From: Enhygromyxa salina
Lineage (GTDB): Bacteria > Myxococcota_A > Polyangia > Nannocystales > Nannocystaceae
NCBI RefSeq assembly: GCF_002994615.1
Contig: NZ_PVNK01000165.1
Location: forward strand, 1-64,000
Direction: 5' to 3'
Length of the DNA: 64,000 nucleotides
Below are positions 46,501-54,949 of this stretch, in pieces; the stretch's first letter is position 1, and each line of letters opens with the position of its first letter. Below the pieces are notes generated by a model. That model was not told the origin of the DNA and did no database searches. It saw only the letters and a program-made list of their open reading frames with translations. Both the position numbers and the translations under genes were made by a program.

Positions 46501-48047
46501 CTCGTGCGAAAGGCCAGATCCACTATCTCGCGGGGGAGACGCCCGTGGGGCTGGGTTATCGCGCGAGCGTCGACGCGATCGTCGTCGACCTCGCGCTGCC
46601 AGATGACATCGTCTCGATCGTGTCCCGCGATCCCGCATTGGTCCGCAGTCTGCGCGTCAGCTTGTTTCGCCACCGCGCCAGCGTTGATTCGGATCTCGCG
46701 CACCTCGATGCCTTCGAGTTGCAGGTGTTGCTCGAACTCTATCTCGCCTGTGTGGTCGTCTCGGCCGAGCAGCAGGAGTCGTCGACGCGCGAGGCGATCG
46801 ATCGTATCGCCGCGGGCCGCGCGGCGCACCTCGCTAATCGCCTGTACCCGATTTTGCGCGCCGAGCACGACGCACAAAACGGCGAAGATGAGAACTCGCT
46901 GACCACGCCCCTCGAAGATCCGCAGGTCCGCGCAGGCCTGACCCGCGCGGCCGAGGTCCTGGTCCGACCCCTCGCGGCCGAGGATGAGCCACGCCTACGC
47001 GAGATGACCAAGGCCACCATCGGTGGGGCTCTGGTCGGCGCTTGCAGCCGCTTGTGCCCCCAGGTCGACGCGGGTGACCTCTTTGTCGAGCTTTCGCCTG
47101 GGCCTCCAACCGCCACCGAGTTGCCTCCCGAGCAGTTGTGGCTGACGGAGGCGACCGTTGGCGGGGCGGGGTTCGTCGAGGAGGTGCAGCGTCGCTTTTC
47201 CAAGGATCCGCGTCGCTTCGTCCAGCTACTGGAGGTCGAACTCGAGCCATCCGATCACGAAGAGGTCGACCACGATCTACGTCGGGTCATCGCAGCCCTG
47301 GATCCGGACGATCCAGCATACAACAGCGAGTTCGCTAGCAGCGTCGCGGACTTTCGTGAGGCGAGCAGCTTCGCGGACCAACACCGTCGCTTCGAGAACG
47401 TGCGCGAGCAGTTGCGCGCGCGAGGCCTCGCTACCACGCACGCTTCGACGAGTGCGCTAGCGCTGAGGGTGCTGCGCGCGGGCTCGAGCGCCCGCACCGA
47501 CGCGTTGCTCGCTAGTCTCGTCTGCCATCGCGATCGGGTTGAAGCGCGCCTCGAATTCGAGGTTGGCGACGCGAGCTTGTCCGCGTTGCTGGCCGAGGAC
47601 CCCGAGTTTGTTCGTCATTTCGCCGATGCCCTACCTGAGTGGACCCGCGGCCACGAGCCCGCAGTTTTGTTCAACTTCGTCGTCGCGCAGTGTTGGCCTC
47701 ACGGTGCGTCTGTCCGTGATCGTGCGCTCGCGTTTTGGAGCCCCTTCGCGTCGACGCCGACGTGCGATCGCTTGCTCCTGCATGCCATCGTTCCTCACGC
47801 GATCGTGACCTTCTGCATTACTGACGAGCACTGGCGCAGCGCGCTCGACGACGCCTTGCGCCAGCACGGGCGCGCGGGCTTGCGCGCGAGCATGGACCAA
47901 CTCGCGGAGTTGCGCCGCGCAGTCCTCGAACTCAGCTCTACGCCCCTCGAACTTGACTCCTTGCTCGTTTATGCTCGCGTCCGGGCCTGCCGACGCACGA
48001 CGGAAGGCATGACCCTGATTTTCGATATGCCGGAGGCCTTCCAGTGA
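43572..48047 (+). CDS. dpdJ: DpdJ: very large DEAD/DEAH-type helicase with inserted zinc-finger-like segment
   Basis: A 1491-aa helicase, ATG at 43572, 10 bp after dpdI. Core motifs: CAGTGSGKTLAFYLPAF (Walker A near residue 188), LYPRIELLRDQ, VLLDEVHTYGG (DEVH near 380), VGLSATL, then VATASLEVGFDDPKVGGIVQHGAPLDPAAYLQRRGRAGRG (motifs V-VI). This resembles the MrfA/DrmA-like helicase group. Between the first motifs is a probable zinc-binding segment: CPYLDCPDCGG (from about 292) and CTRCEF (about 320). The long C-terminal half (about 700 residues) includes WLTEATVGGAGFVEEVQRRF, also reminiscent of that helicase group. dpdK overlaps its stop (GTGA). Confidence 0.88.
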   Translation: MDSIAPIALLILDELQRREARLLAWGMVDGAFTEDELIEIATEVVEREGATEDPEDALQWLTDAVLLVLLEPNHTGRYRTRMGEGVRLFASLRQWFPTQRWTAATPLVADFRFVLRPRRYPARNIPVTDALARIEQHVRCDDLQRSVALALLGGADSTWQLADFQVEATQRVLSEATSNRTSATIVCAGTGSGKTLAFYLPAFMHIARQMSSEPSTQCLALYPRIELLRDQLSTAVANATRVESVLRRHHGRPMSIGVLYGGVPRRAAGVEAHYNERAWPLLDARGARARRCPYLDCPDCGGALAWPETDRAREVERLVCTRCEFTLDGERLRLTRKSMCDRPPDLLFTTTEMLNRSLANCQHWPLFGLGNRRPPSLVLLDEVHTYGGSSGAQVGLTLRRWRHRSGAQPHFVGLSATLAEATRFMSQLVGTYASRVATIEPRVFVTEGCEQILALRSRPKVATLSTTIQASMLLRRLLDAESCKSKGAAGERIFVFTDNLDVTNRLYFQLGDAEGWYRPHRPRRPAPHPPLASLRRRGDHEYAARLAAGQAWSVCEDIGHALDPKHRAIVSRTSSQDTGVTGDAEIVVATASLEVGFDDPKVGGIVQHGAPLDPAAYLQRRGRAGRGRVMRPWTVVVLSDWGKDKQAYRAYEHLFSPHVPPRHLPIKNRHVLRMQATLACMDWLAGQIESGDLWQDLGRPARDDRDRARQRAIAEHVERLLQDARLRDSFARYLRDALGLKSVDEALALLWEPPRSLVFSVWPTLIRRIERQWRRVDGGHDNLARHPLPEFIPRALFEDLNLPEVAIRLCQSEASRRSSDVSEEWMPIRQALSEFAPGRVSRRFGVAHALDAHWVPPPEIIPGSLDIESFCPAPDAQALGEFQYVVEGAIRSVPVIRPYRIHTEQPPRTINDRSNSRPIWHTQIIADASGTMLEMPRGSAWGRVMSVCFHTHMHGNPVELRRFSTATQADRRQRDGTRAKGQIHYLAGETPVGLGYRASVDAIVVDLALPDDIVSIVSRDPALVRSLRVSLFRHRASVDSDLAHLDAFELQVLLELYLACVVVSAEQQESSTREAIDRIAAGRAAHLANRLYPILRAEHDAQNGEDENSLTTPLEDPQVRAGLTRAAEVLVRPLAAEDEPRLREMTKATIGGALVGACSRLCPQVDAGDLFVELSPGPPTATELPPEQLWLTEATVGGAGFVEEVQRRFSKDPRRFVQLLEVELEPSDHEEVDHDLRRVIAALDPDDPAYNSEFASSVADFREASSFADQHRRFENVREQLRARGLATTHASTSALALRVLRAGSSARTDALLASLVCHRDRVEARLEFEVGDASLSALLAEDPEFVRHFADALPEWTRGHEPAVLFNFVVAQCWPHGASVRDRALAFWSPFASTPTCDRLLLHAIVPHAIVTFCITDEHWRSALDDALRQHGRAGLRASMDQLAELRRAVLELSSTPLELDSLLVYARVRACRRTTEGMTLIFDMPEAFQ

Positions 48048-48577
48048 CCGTTGCACGCGACATCTTTCGTCACTCTCGCTACGCTCGCAACGAAGTCCGT
48101 GAGCTGCTGCAGAGCGTGTTCGTAGCGGAACTCCTGAAGCCGAGCCCGGAGTTGTGGCTGGTGTCACCGTGGCTGAGTGACATCGAGGTCATTCGTGATA
48201 CCGCGGGCGCGTTTGGGGCGCTGACCGAAGGCGATTCGACCACGACCCTAACCATGTCCGCGGCTCTGACTCGGCTCGCCATGAGGGGCACACTGGTTCG
48301 CGTCGTCACTCGTCCACGAGCCAGTACGGAGATTTATAACTCACTCGCGCGTCGCGGGGCGATGGGGCTCGACAATTTTGCGTGGAGGGAGGCGTCGGAG
48401 CTTCACACCAAAGGCCTAGTCGGTCACGGCTATCGCGTCATGGGGTCGATGAATTTTACTTTCTCTGGTGTCGATATTAACGATGAAGCGGTCCGCTTCG
48501 ATCGTGATAATGGCGCCATCGCGCGGACGCGTCTGCAGTTCGAGCACGATTATGGAGGCTTGGATGCTCGATCGTGA
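48044..48577 (+). CDS. dpdK: DpdK: phospholipase D-fold protein, likely nuclease component
   Basis: A 177-aa protein with a single PLD-like motif, start GTG at 48044 overlapping the dpdJ stop. The motif region reads HTKGLVGHGYRVMGSMN: His 121, Lys 123, Ser 135 and Asn 137 are present, but the Asp of the HxKxxxxD motif is replaced by His. Upstream are the usual strand-helix elements (PELWLVSPWLSDIEVIRDT, GTLVRVVTRPRAS), and downstream is INDEAVRFD with the conserved Glu. PLD nucleases act as dimers with two such motifs. It is the best candidate for the cleaving subunit of the Dpd module. dpdD starts 14 nt before its stop. Confidence 0.87.
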   Translation: MTVARDIFRHSRYARNEVRELLQSVFVAELLKPSPELWLVSPWLSDIEVIRDTAGAFGALTEGDSTTTLTMSAALTRLAMRGTLVRVVTRPRASTEIYNSLARRGAMGLDNFAWREASELHTKGLVGHGYRVMGSMNFTFSGVDINDEAVRFDRDNGAIARTRLQFEHDYGGLDARS

Positions 48578-51233
48578 TGCTCGCGTCGCCCTGGCCGCTG
48601 GGTTCTTCGCAGGCGACAATCAGATCACGTGGTCAATGATCGAGCGGGGGACGTTCGAACCAGGAGTCGCGCGCGCGCTGGAGCCCTGGCTCAATCGGCT
48701 CATCGATGGCGATGACCCGGTGTTCTTGCCCTACAAGGCTGCGAATGTCACCGTGTGGTACGCCGCTTCGTACACCAATCGCGGCTTCAGGCACCTGCAG
48801 GAGGCGCTGACGGCGTTCGTCGGCCCGAGTTACTCGAACTACGTGGGGCAGCCGACCCGCCTCGACGCGAGCGCTCCTTCGCAGCGCGCACTGATTCAGG
48901 CATTTGGTCCTCGCGTGATACGTTTCGAGGTCAAAGACGAGTATCGCAAGTTCGTGCACGCGCGCCTCATACAGTTCGTTGAACTGCGGGGCCTGACCCC
49001 CAGCCGCAGCGAGAACGTGGCTCGCCCGACTGGTCGGATCCTCTCTGACTTCGATGAGGCTCTGCGTCTAGGTGCGCTCGACATCGCTCGTGTCTGTATC
49101 GAAGAACTCGAGTCGGGCGGACACCTCGACGCGCAGAATATCCTATACCTACGCATCTGCCTTAACGAAGCGAGCCTTAATTGGCAAGATATCCTCGATG
49201 CGGAGGCACGTTATTGCATGATCAGCGCGGCGCGGCGACCCCGACTCGTTAGCCAGGCGTTGCTGCGCGCAGTCTATGTCAGCCGCCTCGCGGGTTACCA
49301 GGCGGGCGAAGATCCCGAGGGCGCCCTGGCGCAGTTTCGTTCGAGCGTCGTTTCTGAGATCGGACCGCTGCTGACCACGCGAGCGATCTACGACTGCCCC
49401 GAGGCCGACGTCATGTTCACGCTGCTTGGAATCGTCGAGGGGCACGGCGCCGATTGCTTACGTGGCTCGCTCGCGGTCATCGAGGAAGACTCGCAGTGGC
49501 GTGCCTGGATCGAGCAACTGCTCGCTCTCGCTGAACCCGGGCCCGGTCCTTCCGCCGGCGCGCCCTCCGATCCGCTGGGGCGCGCGCGGGGCCTGCAAAG
49601 CAGTGGCACGCTCGACGCGGCCTGGACGCTGCTTCTATCGCTGCCTGACTCGCCTGAGGTCGTACTCGAGTTGCTGCGCTGCGCTTGCGACATCAGTACG
49701 CTTGCGTGTGCTCGCGTCGCGCTCGACCGTTTCGACGACCTCACGCCCGAGGACCGGGTTTCGCTCGCCAGTCGGCGCACAATCGCCGGTTATCTTCGGC
49801 AATTGCGCGAGTTGCTGCCGGACGACTCAAGCTACCAGCGCTTGCGTGAGCGCTTTGACGGCGCAAAAAGGTGCGTGCGAGACCAGCCCGAAATCACGCT
49901 CGCGGACTGTAATCAGATTGTCGAGCAACTGGTCCTTGACGCCTACCGGCGCCATGTAGGTCCGCTGCCGCCGCGACGCCAGCCGGACGAGTTGCTCATT
50001 AGCGCGCACTTCCGTCAGCACTCAAGCGGCCGAGTCGTGCGCCTGATGCGAGGCGTGCTTGAACTTGGAGGCCATAGCGACCCCGACGACCTGCCCAGCC
50101 CGCGAGATGTCGAGCGGGTGGTCGAGGATGTCGAGGAACTGCTCGAACACTACGCGCCACAATACTGGCACGCGGCGCCCGAGCCGAGCGAAGGCAGTCT
50201 GACCTCCGCAGACGCGCCCGGAGCAACGACTCCGGCGATCCCATCTAGCTGGCTTCAGTGGGTAGAGGCCGTCAAGGACAACCAAGAGTGGATGGATGCC
50301 GCGGTGGTCGCAAAGCGCGGGTCGTTCGAGTGGAGCAGCGAGGCGTTCGAGTCCGAGGCGAGCGCGCTTGCCCTGTCCACCTCACTCGGCAGCCTCACGC
50401 CACCCGGAGAGACACGCATTCGTGAGGGGCTCCCTTACCTACTCGTTGGGCTGTCCGCCTGTCGGCGGCCCGCGCGAGCCCTTGTGGACGCACTCGAACT
50501 GTTGGTCGTGATCCATCTGTCGGATCCCGCCCCCGGGCGTCTGTTCTTTGCCACACTCGCAAATCTCGTCGAACTCATGCTCAGCGTTGGCGTCACGGCC
50601 AAGCAATACGCCGAGCTCGTCCGTGAGGCGATGGTGAGTGTCGATGCGCACGGAGCCCCGGCTGAGTTCGATGGCTGTCTCGAACTCCTCGACGTGCTCG
50701 TATCCAATAAGCCTCTCGTTCCGCAAACACGCACACAGCTCGCAATGATGGTCATGGAGCTCATGTGCCGCCACTCGCGGCGAGTTAGCGTCGAGCAGCG
50801 GCTGCTCCTCGCGGCCTTGCTTAGTGAGCTTGAATTGTCGATACCCGAGCAGTTTCGCCCGGCATCGGACCCGATCAATCCGGAGCCGCTGTCAGCGCTG
50901 CGGGGCAAGCACGTCGCGCTGTACTCGCTGAAGCAGACGGTGCTCCATCGCATCTCGAGCCTATTGCGCGCCGCAGTCAAGGAGATTCGGGTCTCAACCT
51001 TCGATGACCACGTCGGTGGGAGCGTAGCCTTGCGCGCCGCAGCCCGCTCGGCAGACGTTTTCGTGATTGCCACGGCGGCGGCCAAGCATGCGGCGACAAA
51101 TTTTATCGAGAGCGAGCGCGGCGACCATGGGGTGACGCTCAAGCCCGCGGGACAGGGGAGTTCGAGCATGCTCCGAACTCTGGTCTCCTACTGCACCGAA
51201 CACGACCAGCTCTTGAACTCCACCATGACATGA
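48564..51233 (+). CDS. dpdD: DpdD: large Dpd restriction-module protein of unknown fold
   Basis: An 889-aa soluble protein placed last in the operon. ATG at 48564 is supported by a GGAGG Shine-Dalgarno 5 bp upstream, inside dpdK; ATG at 48552 in the same frame would lie before that site. Recognisable segments are LDRDARVALAAGFFAGDNQITW at the start, DEALRLGALDIARVCIEELESGGHLDAQNILYLRICL (helical, repeat-like) and a C-terminal KEIRVSTFDDHVGGSVALRAAARSADVFVIATAAAKHAATNFIE region. No nucleotide-binding or nuclease motif was found. It is assigned by elimination, length and neighbourhood: DpdD is the remaining large member of the dpdA-K set. It is required for the restriction-like phenotype in Salmonella. 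Confidence 0.78.
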   Translation: MLDRDARVALAAGFFAGDNQITWSMIERGTFEPGVARALEPWLNRLIDGDDPVFLPYKAANVTVWYAASYTNRGFRHLQEALTAFVGPSYSNYVGQPTRLDASAPSQRALIQAFGPRVIRFEVKDEYRKFVHARLIQFVELRGLTPSRSENVARPTGRILSDFDEALRLGALDIARVCIEELESGGHLDAQNILYLRICLNEASLNWQDILDAEARYCMISAARRPRLVSQALLRAVYVSRLAGYQAGEDPEGALAQFRSSVVSEIGPLLTTRAIYDCPEADVMFTLLGIVEGHGADCLRGSLAVIEEDSQWRAWIEQLLALAEPGPGPSAGAPSDPLGRARGLQSSGTLDAAWTLLLSLPDSPEVVLELLRCACDISTLACARVALDRFDDLTPEDRVSLASRRTIAGYLRQLRELLPDDSSYQRLRERFDGAKRCVRDQPEITLADCNQIVEQLVLDAYRRHVGPLPPRRQPDELLISAHFRQHSSGRVVRLMRGVLELGGHSDPDDLPSPRDVERVVEDVEELLEHYAPQYWHAAPEPSEGSLTSADAPGATTPAIPSSWLQWVEAVKDNQEWMDAAVVAKRGSFEWSSEAFESEASALALSTSLGSLTPPGETRIREGLPYLLVGLSACRRPARALVDALELLVVIHLSDPAPGRLFFATLANLVELMLSVGVTAKQYAELVREAMVSVDAHGAPAEFDGCLELLDVLVSNKPLVPQTRTQLAMMVMELMCRHSRRVSVEQRLLLAALLSELELSIPEQFRPASDPINPEPLSALRGKHVALYSLKQTVLHRISSLLRAAVKEIRVSTFDDHVGGSVALRAAARSADVFVIATAAAKHAATNFIESERGDHGVTLKPAGQGSSSMLRTLVSYCTEHDQLLNSTMT

Positions 51234-51418
51234 TTGTCTGCACTCGAAGCGGTCTGTTTTTATCAGGGATCGAGATGGACGCGGGCTTCAATGTCGAGAC
51301 CGCCCTATCGAAGTCCTGCGCCCGACGACGTCACTCCAGCGGGAACCGAAGATGACGAGTTTATGCTCTACGACTTGGAAGCGGTGCGACGAGAACGCTC
51401 ATTGCGAGATAGGGTTCC

Positions 51419-53767
51419 TCAGTGAGCCCCCAACCCCCGCCCCCCAGCCACCACAATCAACGCCGGCAACACCAACAGATCCATCACCAACGCCAGCCCG
51501 ATCACCACCGACCCCAGCACCCCAAGCAGCTGCAGCGGCGGAAACGAAGACCCCAGGTTCAGCCCCAGACCGCCCACGATCACCAAGCTCGTCACCGCGA
51601 CCGCCCGCCCCGAGTGCCGGATCGCCCTCCGGACCGCGTCCTCGACCCTCGCCCCCGCGGCCAACTCCTCGCGCGTCCGAACCATGATGTGCAGCGAGTC
51701 ATCCACGGCGATCCCCAGCGCCAGCGTCAAGATCACCGCGGCCAGCGGATCCAGGACCTGGGCCAGCACCCCCAGGGTCGCGTAGCCAAGCAGCAGCGGC
51801 CCCCCGTTGGGCAGCACCGCGACCAGGGCGGGCCACAAGCTCCGAAACGACAGGCCGATCACGACCAGGACCACCGCAAACACCAGCCCGAAGCTGTCCC
51901 GCAGATCCCGAGTGATCCCGTTGACCCCCCGATAGGCGAGCAGCGCGGTCCCGGTCGCGTGGGCCTCGACCTCAGCCCCGGCGAGCCGACCGATCAGCTC
52001 GGCCTCGGCACGGTCCGCGAACGCAACAAAGGCCACGCCCCCGGCGTCGGGGAGCCCGGCGTGGATCCGCAGCCGCCGGCCATCGTCCCGCACGAGCCGG
52101 TCGAGCGGGGCGTAGGGCGCGATCAGCTCCAGGCGCGCGTCGACCCCGGCCCGCGTCGGCGGGATCGTGCTGCCCTCGCGCATCAGCACCCCGGTCCCGG
52201 CGACCACCGTCCCGAGGCCCTCGACGGCGCGGACCTCGGGCTGCTGTGCGAGCCAGACCTCGAACCCGTGGATCGCGGCGAGCAGCGCAGGCTCGCGCAG
52301 ATCCACGCCCTCGGCCCCACGCAGCTCGAACTCCAGGCCGAGGACCCCGCCGAGCGCCTCGTCGACCCGGGTGCTCGCGACGCGGGTCGGGTGGTCCGCC
52401 TCGAGCAAGCCCGACAGGGTGTTGTCGATCTCCACCCGCGTGGCCGGAACGATCGCGAGCAGCAACACCGCCGAGCTCGCGACCAGGACCAGGCCCGGCT
52501 GCCGGATCGCAAACTCGACCACCGCGTCGACCGGGCGCAAGCCCGGCAGCTCCGGCGCGAGCTGATCGTCGCGCACGAAGGAGAGCAGCAGCGGCACCAG
52601 CACGATGACCGTGACGAAGGCCAGGCCGATCCCGAGCGCCGCATAGAGCCCAAAGCCGCGCAAGATCGGCATGTCGGCGACCGCCAGCGAGGCGAAGCCC
52701 GCCGCGGTCGTGACCGAGGTCAAGAGGCAGGCCAGGCCGACCCGCGAGCAGGCCCGGACGATCGCCTCGTCACGGTGCGCGGGGCTCGGGTCGGCCCGCC
52801 GCTCTTCGTGGTAGCGCGCGACCACGTGGATCGCGTCGGCGACCGCGATCACGGGCAGCAGGGTGAAGTAGGCCTGATTGAGGAGCCCGACGGCCTCGCC
52901 GGTCCAGGCCATGATCCCGACCAGGACCAGGAGCGGGACCGCGGCCGCGACCGCGGGGATCACCACGCCGTGGATCCGCCGAAACACCAGCAGCAGCGCG
53001 AGCCCGATGATCGTCACGGTCAGCGGCGCGAAGATCAACTGATCGTGGACGACCAGGGCAAAGAAGCTCGCGCGGGTGGCCGGGACCCCGGCGAGCTCGC
53101 GGGTCAGGCCGACCTCGCTCAGGGCGTCGTCGTGCGCGGCGATCACCGCCTCGAGCTCGTCGACGGCGGCCTTGGTCCGCTGGACATCGTCGCTCGAGAA
53201 CGCGAGCTCGACGACGATCACGGTCTCGCGCCCGTCGGCCGAGAGCAGGGTCGGCACGAAGGGCAGGCGCTCGAGCAGGTCGCGGCGCTGCTCCGGCGTC
53301 TGCTCGGCGAGCGCGAGCCTGGCCGCGAGCTCGGGCACAGAGGTCGGCGTCAGCTCGGCCTGGCCGAAGCGCGCGGGCTGGGGCAGGGCCAGGCTCGTGA
53401 TCGAGCTGACCGCGTCGACCTTGGGCGCGTCGGCCAGCGCGTCGGTCAGCGCAGCGATCGCCGCGAGCCGCTCGGCGCCGAAGACCCCAGCTTCGTCGCC
53501 GGGCGCCTCTGGATGAACGAGCACGAGCAGGGTGTCGTCGTCGGCGCCCCAGGTCGCCTGGTGCTCGGCGAAGCGCTGGGCCGCCTCGGACGCGTCGCCG
53601 TAGAAGGCCGTCGAGGAGAAGTCGATGCGCAGGCGGGTCAGGCCGAGCGCCGCCGCGACGATCAGCGCGAGCAGGCCGATCAGCGTGGCGGTCCGGCGCC
53701 GGAGCACGGCCCTCGTCACCCGCGCCAGGAGGCGGCTCGGCCACGTGGAGTGCTCGCGCTGAGGCAC
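51419..53767 (-). CDS. RND-superfamily (MMPL/HAE3-type) exporter
   Basis: A 782-aa inner-membrane transporter, start GTG at 53767; GTG at 53719 is an alternative closer to the first helix. Topology is two similar halves: helix 1 (TATLIGLLALIVAAALGLTRL), a large periplasmic loop, and five helices (for example LIFAPLTVTIIGLALLLVFR and VLVGIMAWTGEAVGLLNQAYFTLLPVIAVADAIHVVARYHE), then the same again from about residue 430, with GIAVDDSLHIMVRTREEL in the second half. The acidic residue in the fourth helix of each half (AVADAIH, IAVDDSLH) fits proton coupling. HAE3-type members move hopanoids, lipids or similar hydrophobic molecules. It is divergent from the ClpP-fold gene with 24 bp between starts. 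Confidence 0.88.
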   Translation of the reverse strand: MPQREHSTWPSRLLARVTRAVLRRRTATLIGLLALIVAAALGLTRLRIDFSSTAFYGDASEAAQRFAEHQATWGADDDTLLVLVHPEAPGDEAGVFGAERLAAIAALTDALADAPKVDAVSSITSLALPQPARFGQAELTPTSVPELAARLALAEQTPEQRRDLLERLPFVPTLLSADGRETVIVVELAFSSDDVQRTKAAVDELEAVIAAHDDALSEVGLTRELAGVPATRASFFALVVHDQLIFAPLTVTIIGLALLLVFRRIHGVVIPAVAAAVPLLVLVGIMAWTGEAVGLLNQAYFTLLPVIAVADAIHVVARYHEERRADPSPAHRDEAIVRACSRVGLACLLTSVTTAAGFASLAVADMPILRGFGLYAALGIGLAFVTVIVLVPLLLSFVRDDQLAPELPGLRPVDAVVEFAIRQPGLVLVASSAVLLLAIVPATRVEIDNTLSGLLEADHPTRVASTRVDEALGGVLGLEFELRGAEGVDLREPALLAAIHGFEVWLAQQPEVRAVEGLGTVVAGTGVLMREGSTIPPTRAGVDARLELIAPYAPLDRLVRDDGRRLRIHAGLPDAGGVAFVAFADRAEAELIGRLAGAEVEAHATGTALLAYRGVNGITRDLRDSFGLVFAVVLVVIGLSFRSLWPALVAVLPNGGPLLLGYATLGVLAQVLDPLAAVILTLALGIAVDDSLHIMVRTREELAAGARVEDAVRRAIRHSGRAVAVTSLVIVGGLGLNLGSSFPPLQLLGVLGSVVIGLALVMDLLVLPALIVVAGGRGLGAH

Positions 53768-53791
53768 GGGCCGAGTCTATCCTGAGCGCGC

Positions 53792-54868
53792 ATGAGCAGC
53801 GATCCCGACGCCGACGCCAAGCGCGACGCCCCCGAGCCCGAGCCGTCGATCCCCGCGCGCCCGGCCGCACAGATCCGCCGGCCCCCGGTCCTCTTCGCCC
53901 GGACCGCGCCGCTGATCGAGCGGCTCGAGCAAGCCCTCGGCGGGCCCTTTGTCAGCTACTGGGTGTCCGCGAACGCGAGCATGAGCCAGGAGGACGTCGG
54001 CGCCCTCGACCACGTCCTGCGCCGGGCTCGGGAGCTCCAAGATCGGCCCCGCCGCGTGTTCTTGTTCATCAAGTCCGACGGCGGCCAGGGCACGGCGGCG
54101 CTGCGGATGACGAACATCCTGCGCCACTTCGCCGACGCGGTCACGGCCCTGGTCCCGCTCGAGGCGGCGTCGGCCGCGACGATGCTCGCGCTCGGAGCCG
54201 ACGAGATCCAGATCGGCCCGCTCGGCTATCTCTCGGCCGTCGACACCTCGATCCGCCACGCGCTCTCGCCCCTCGATCACGTCAACGGTCGGGTCAGCGT
54301 CAGCCACGACGAGCTCGTGCGCGTGGTCCGGCTGTGGGCCGAGCACGCGGGCCCGGGCGCGGCCGGCAACCCCTGGGGCGAGCTCTACGACTACGTCCAC
54401 CCCCTGGTGATCGGCGCGGTCGACCGCGCGAGCTCGCTGTCGATCAAGCTGTGCACCGAGATCCTGTCCTATCACTTCGAAGATCACGAGCGCGCCGCCG
54501 CGATCGCGCGGGCGCTCAACTCCAACTACCCGGCCCACGGCTACCCGATCACCCTGCGCGAGGCCCAGCGGATCGGGCTCCCGGCCAAGGCGCTCGCGCC
54601 CGAGGTCGACGAGCTGCTGATCCAGCTCGGCCAGACCTACGCCGAGATGGGCCAGCGGGCCGACACCGACTTCGACCCGCGCAACTACCACAGCAACGAG
54701 ATCCGCAAGATCATCGAGACCCGCGGCCTCCAGCTCTACCACCAGTCCGACAAGGACTGGCACTACCGCGAGACCGAGCGGCGCTGGACGACCCTCAACG
54801 ATCGCAGCTCGTGGCGAGAGCTGCGGCTGATCGCAGGCGAGGAGCACACCAAGGTCGTGCACCTTTGA
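53792..54868 (+). CDS. Serine dehydrogenase proteinase-like (SDH/SppA, ClpP fold) protein
   Basis: A 358-aa cytoplasmic protein with the crotonase/ClpP fold of the SDH proteinase (PF01972-like) family. Visible signatures are the strand RVFLFIKSDGGQGTAA (Ser 95 with a GG oxyanion loop) and VTALVPLEAASAATMLALGADEI, where Ser 127 sits in the position of the nucleophile of SppA-like enzymes; then GPLGYLSAVD and a Lys/His-containing C-terminal domain with HGYPITLREAQRIGL, the family tail. The N-terminal 35 residues are disordered, Pro/Asp-rich. Activity is likely proteolytic, but stand-alone proteins of this family are poorly characterised. It is divergent from the RND exporter. Confidence 0.8.
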   Translation: MSSDPDADAKRDAPEPEPSIPARPAAQIRRPPVLFARTAPLIERLEQALGGPFVSYWVSANASMSQEDVGALDHVLRRARELQDRPRRVFLFIKSDGGQGTAALRMTNILRHFADAVTALVPLEAASAATMLALGADEIQIGPLGYLSAVDTSIRHALSPLDHVNGRVSVSHDELVRVVRLWAEHAGPGAAGNPWGELYDYVHPLVIGAVDRASSLSIKLCTEILSYHFEDHERAAAIARALNSNYPAHGYPITLREAQRIGLPAKALAPEVDELLIQLGQTYAEMGQRADTDFDPRNYHSNEIRKIIETRGLQLYHQSDKDWHYRETERRWTTLNDRSSWRELRLIAGEEHTKVVHL

Positions 54869-54904
54869 ACCCCCAAAACCAAAACCCCGAGAACCAAAAC
54901 AAGA

Positions 54905-54924
54905 GGCCGGCGTCGCTGCCGGCC
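54905..54924 (-). terminator. Probable Rho-independent terminator (leftward)
   Basis: GGCCGGC (54905-54911), a 6-nt loop and GCCGGCC (54918-54924) form a perfect 7-bp stem. On the minus strand it is followed by CTCTTGTTTTGGTT, U-rich, so it best serves the leftward lipoprotein gene at 54950. It also lies just after the convergent gene ending at 54868. Confidence 0.65.
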
Positions 54925-54949
54925 CCCTGGTTCATCTGACCCTGGTCGC

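Noticed and set aside
28446-51233. Dnd phosphorothioation or DISARM system
   Set aside because: The DGQQR protein and large helicases recall these, but there is no DndC/DndD/DndE, no methyltransferase and no DrmB; the TGT paralog plus preQ0 genes identify Dpd.
51234-51425. 63-codon frame directly after dpdD, beginning TTG
   Set aside because: Overlaps the 3' end of the convergent exporter gene, has no ribosome-binding site and no recognisable features; a small gene cannot be excluded but is not supported.
51422-53785. 787-codon open frame opposite the RND exporter
   Set aside because: Gln/Arg/Asp-rich string without structure; the opposite strand encodes a clear twelve-helix transporter.
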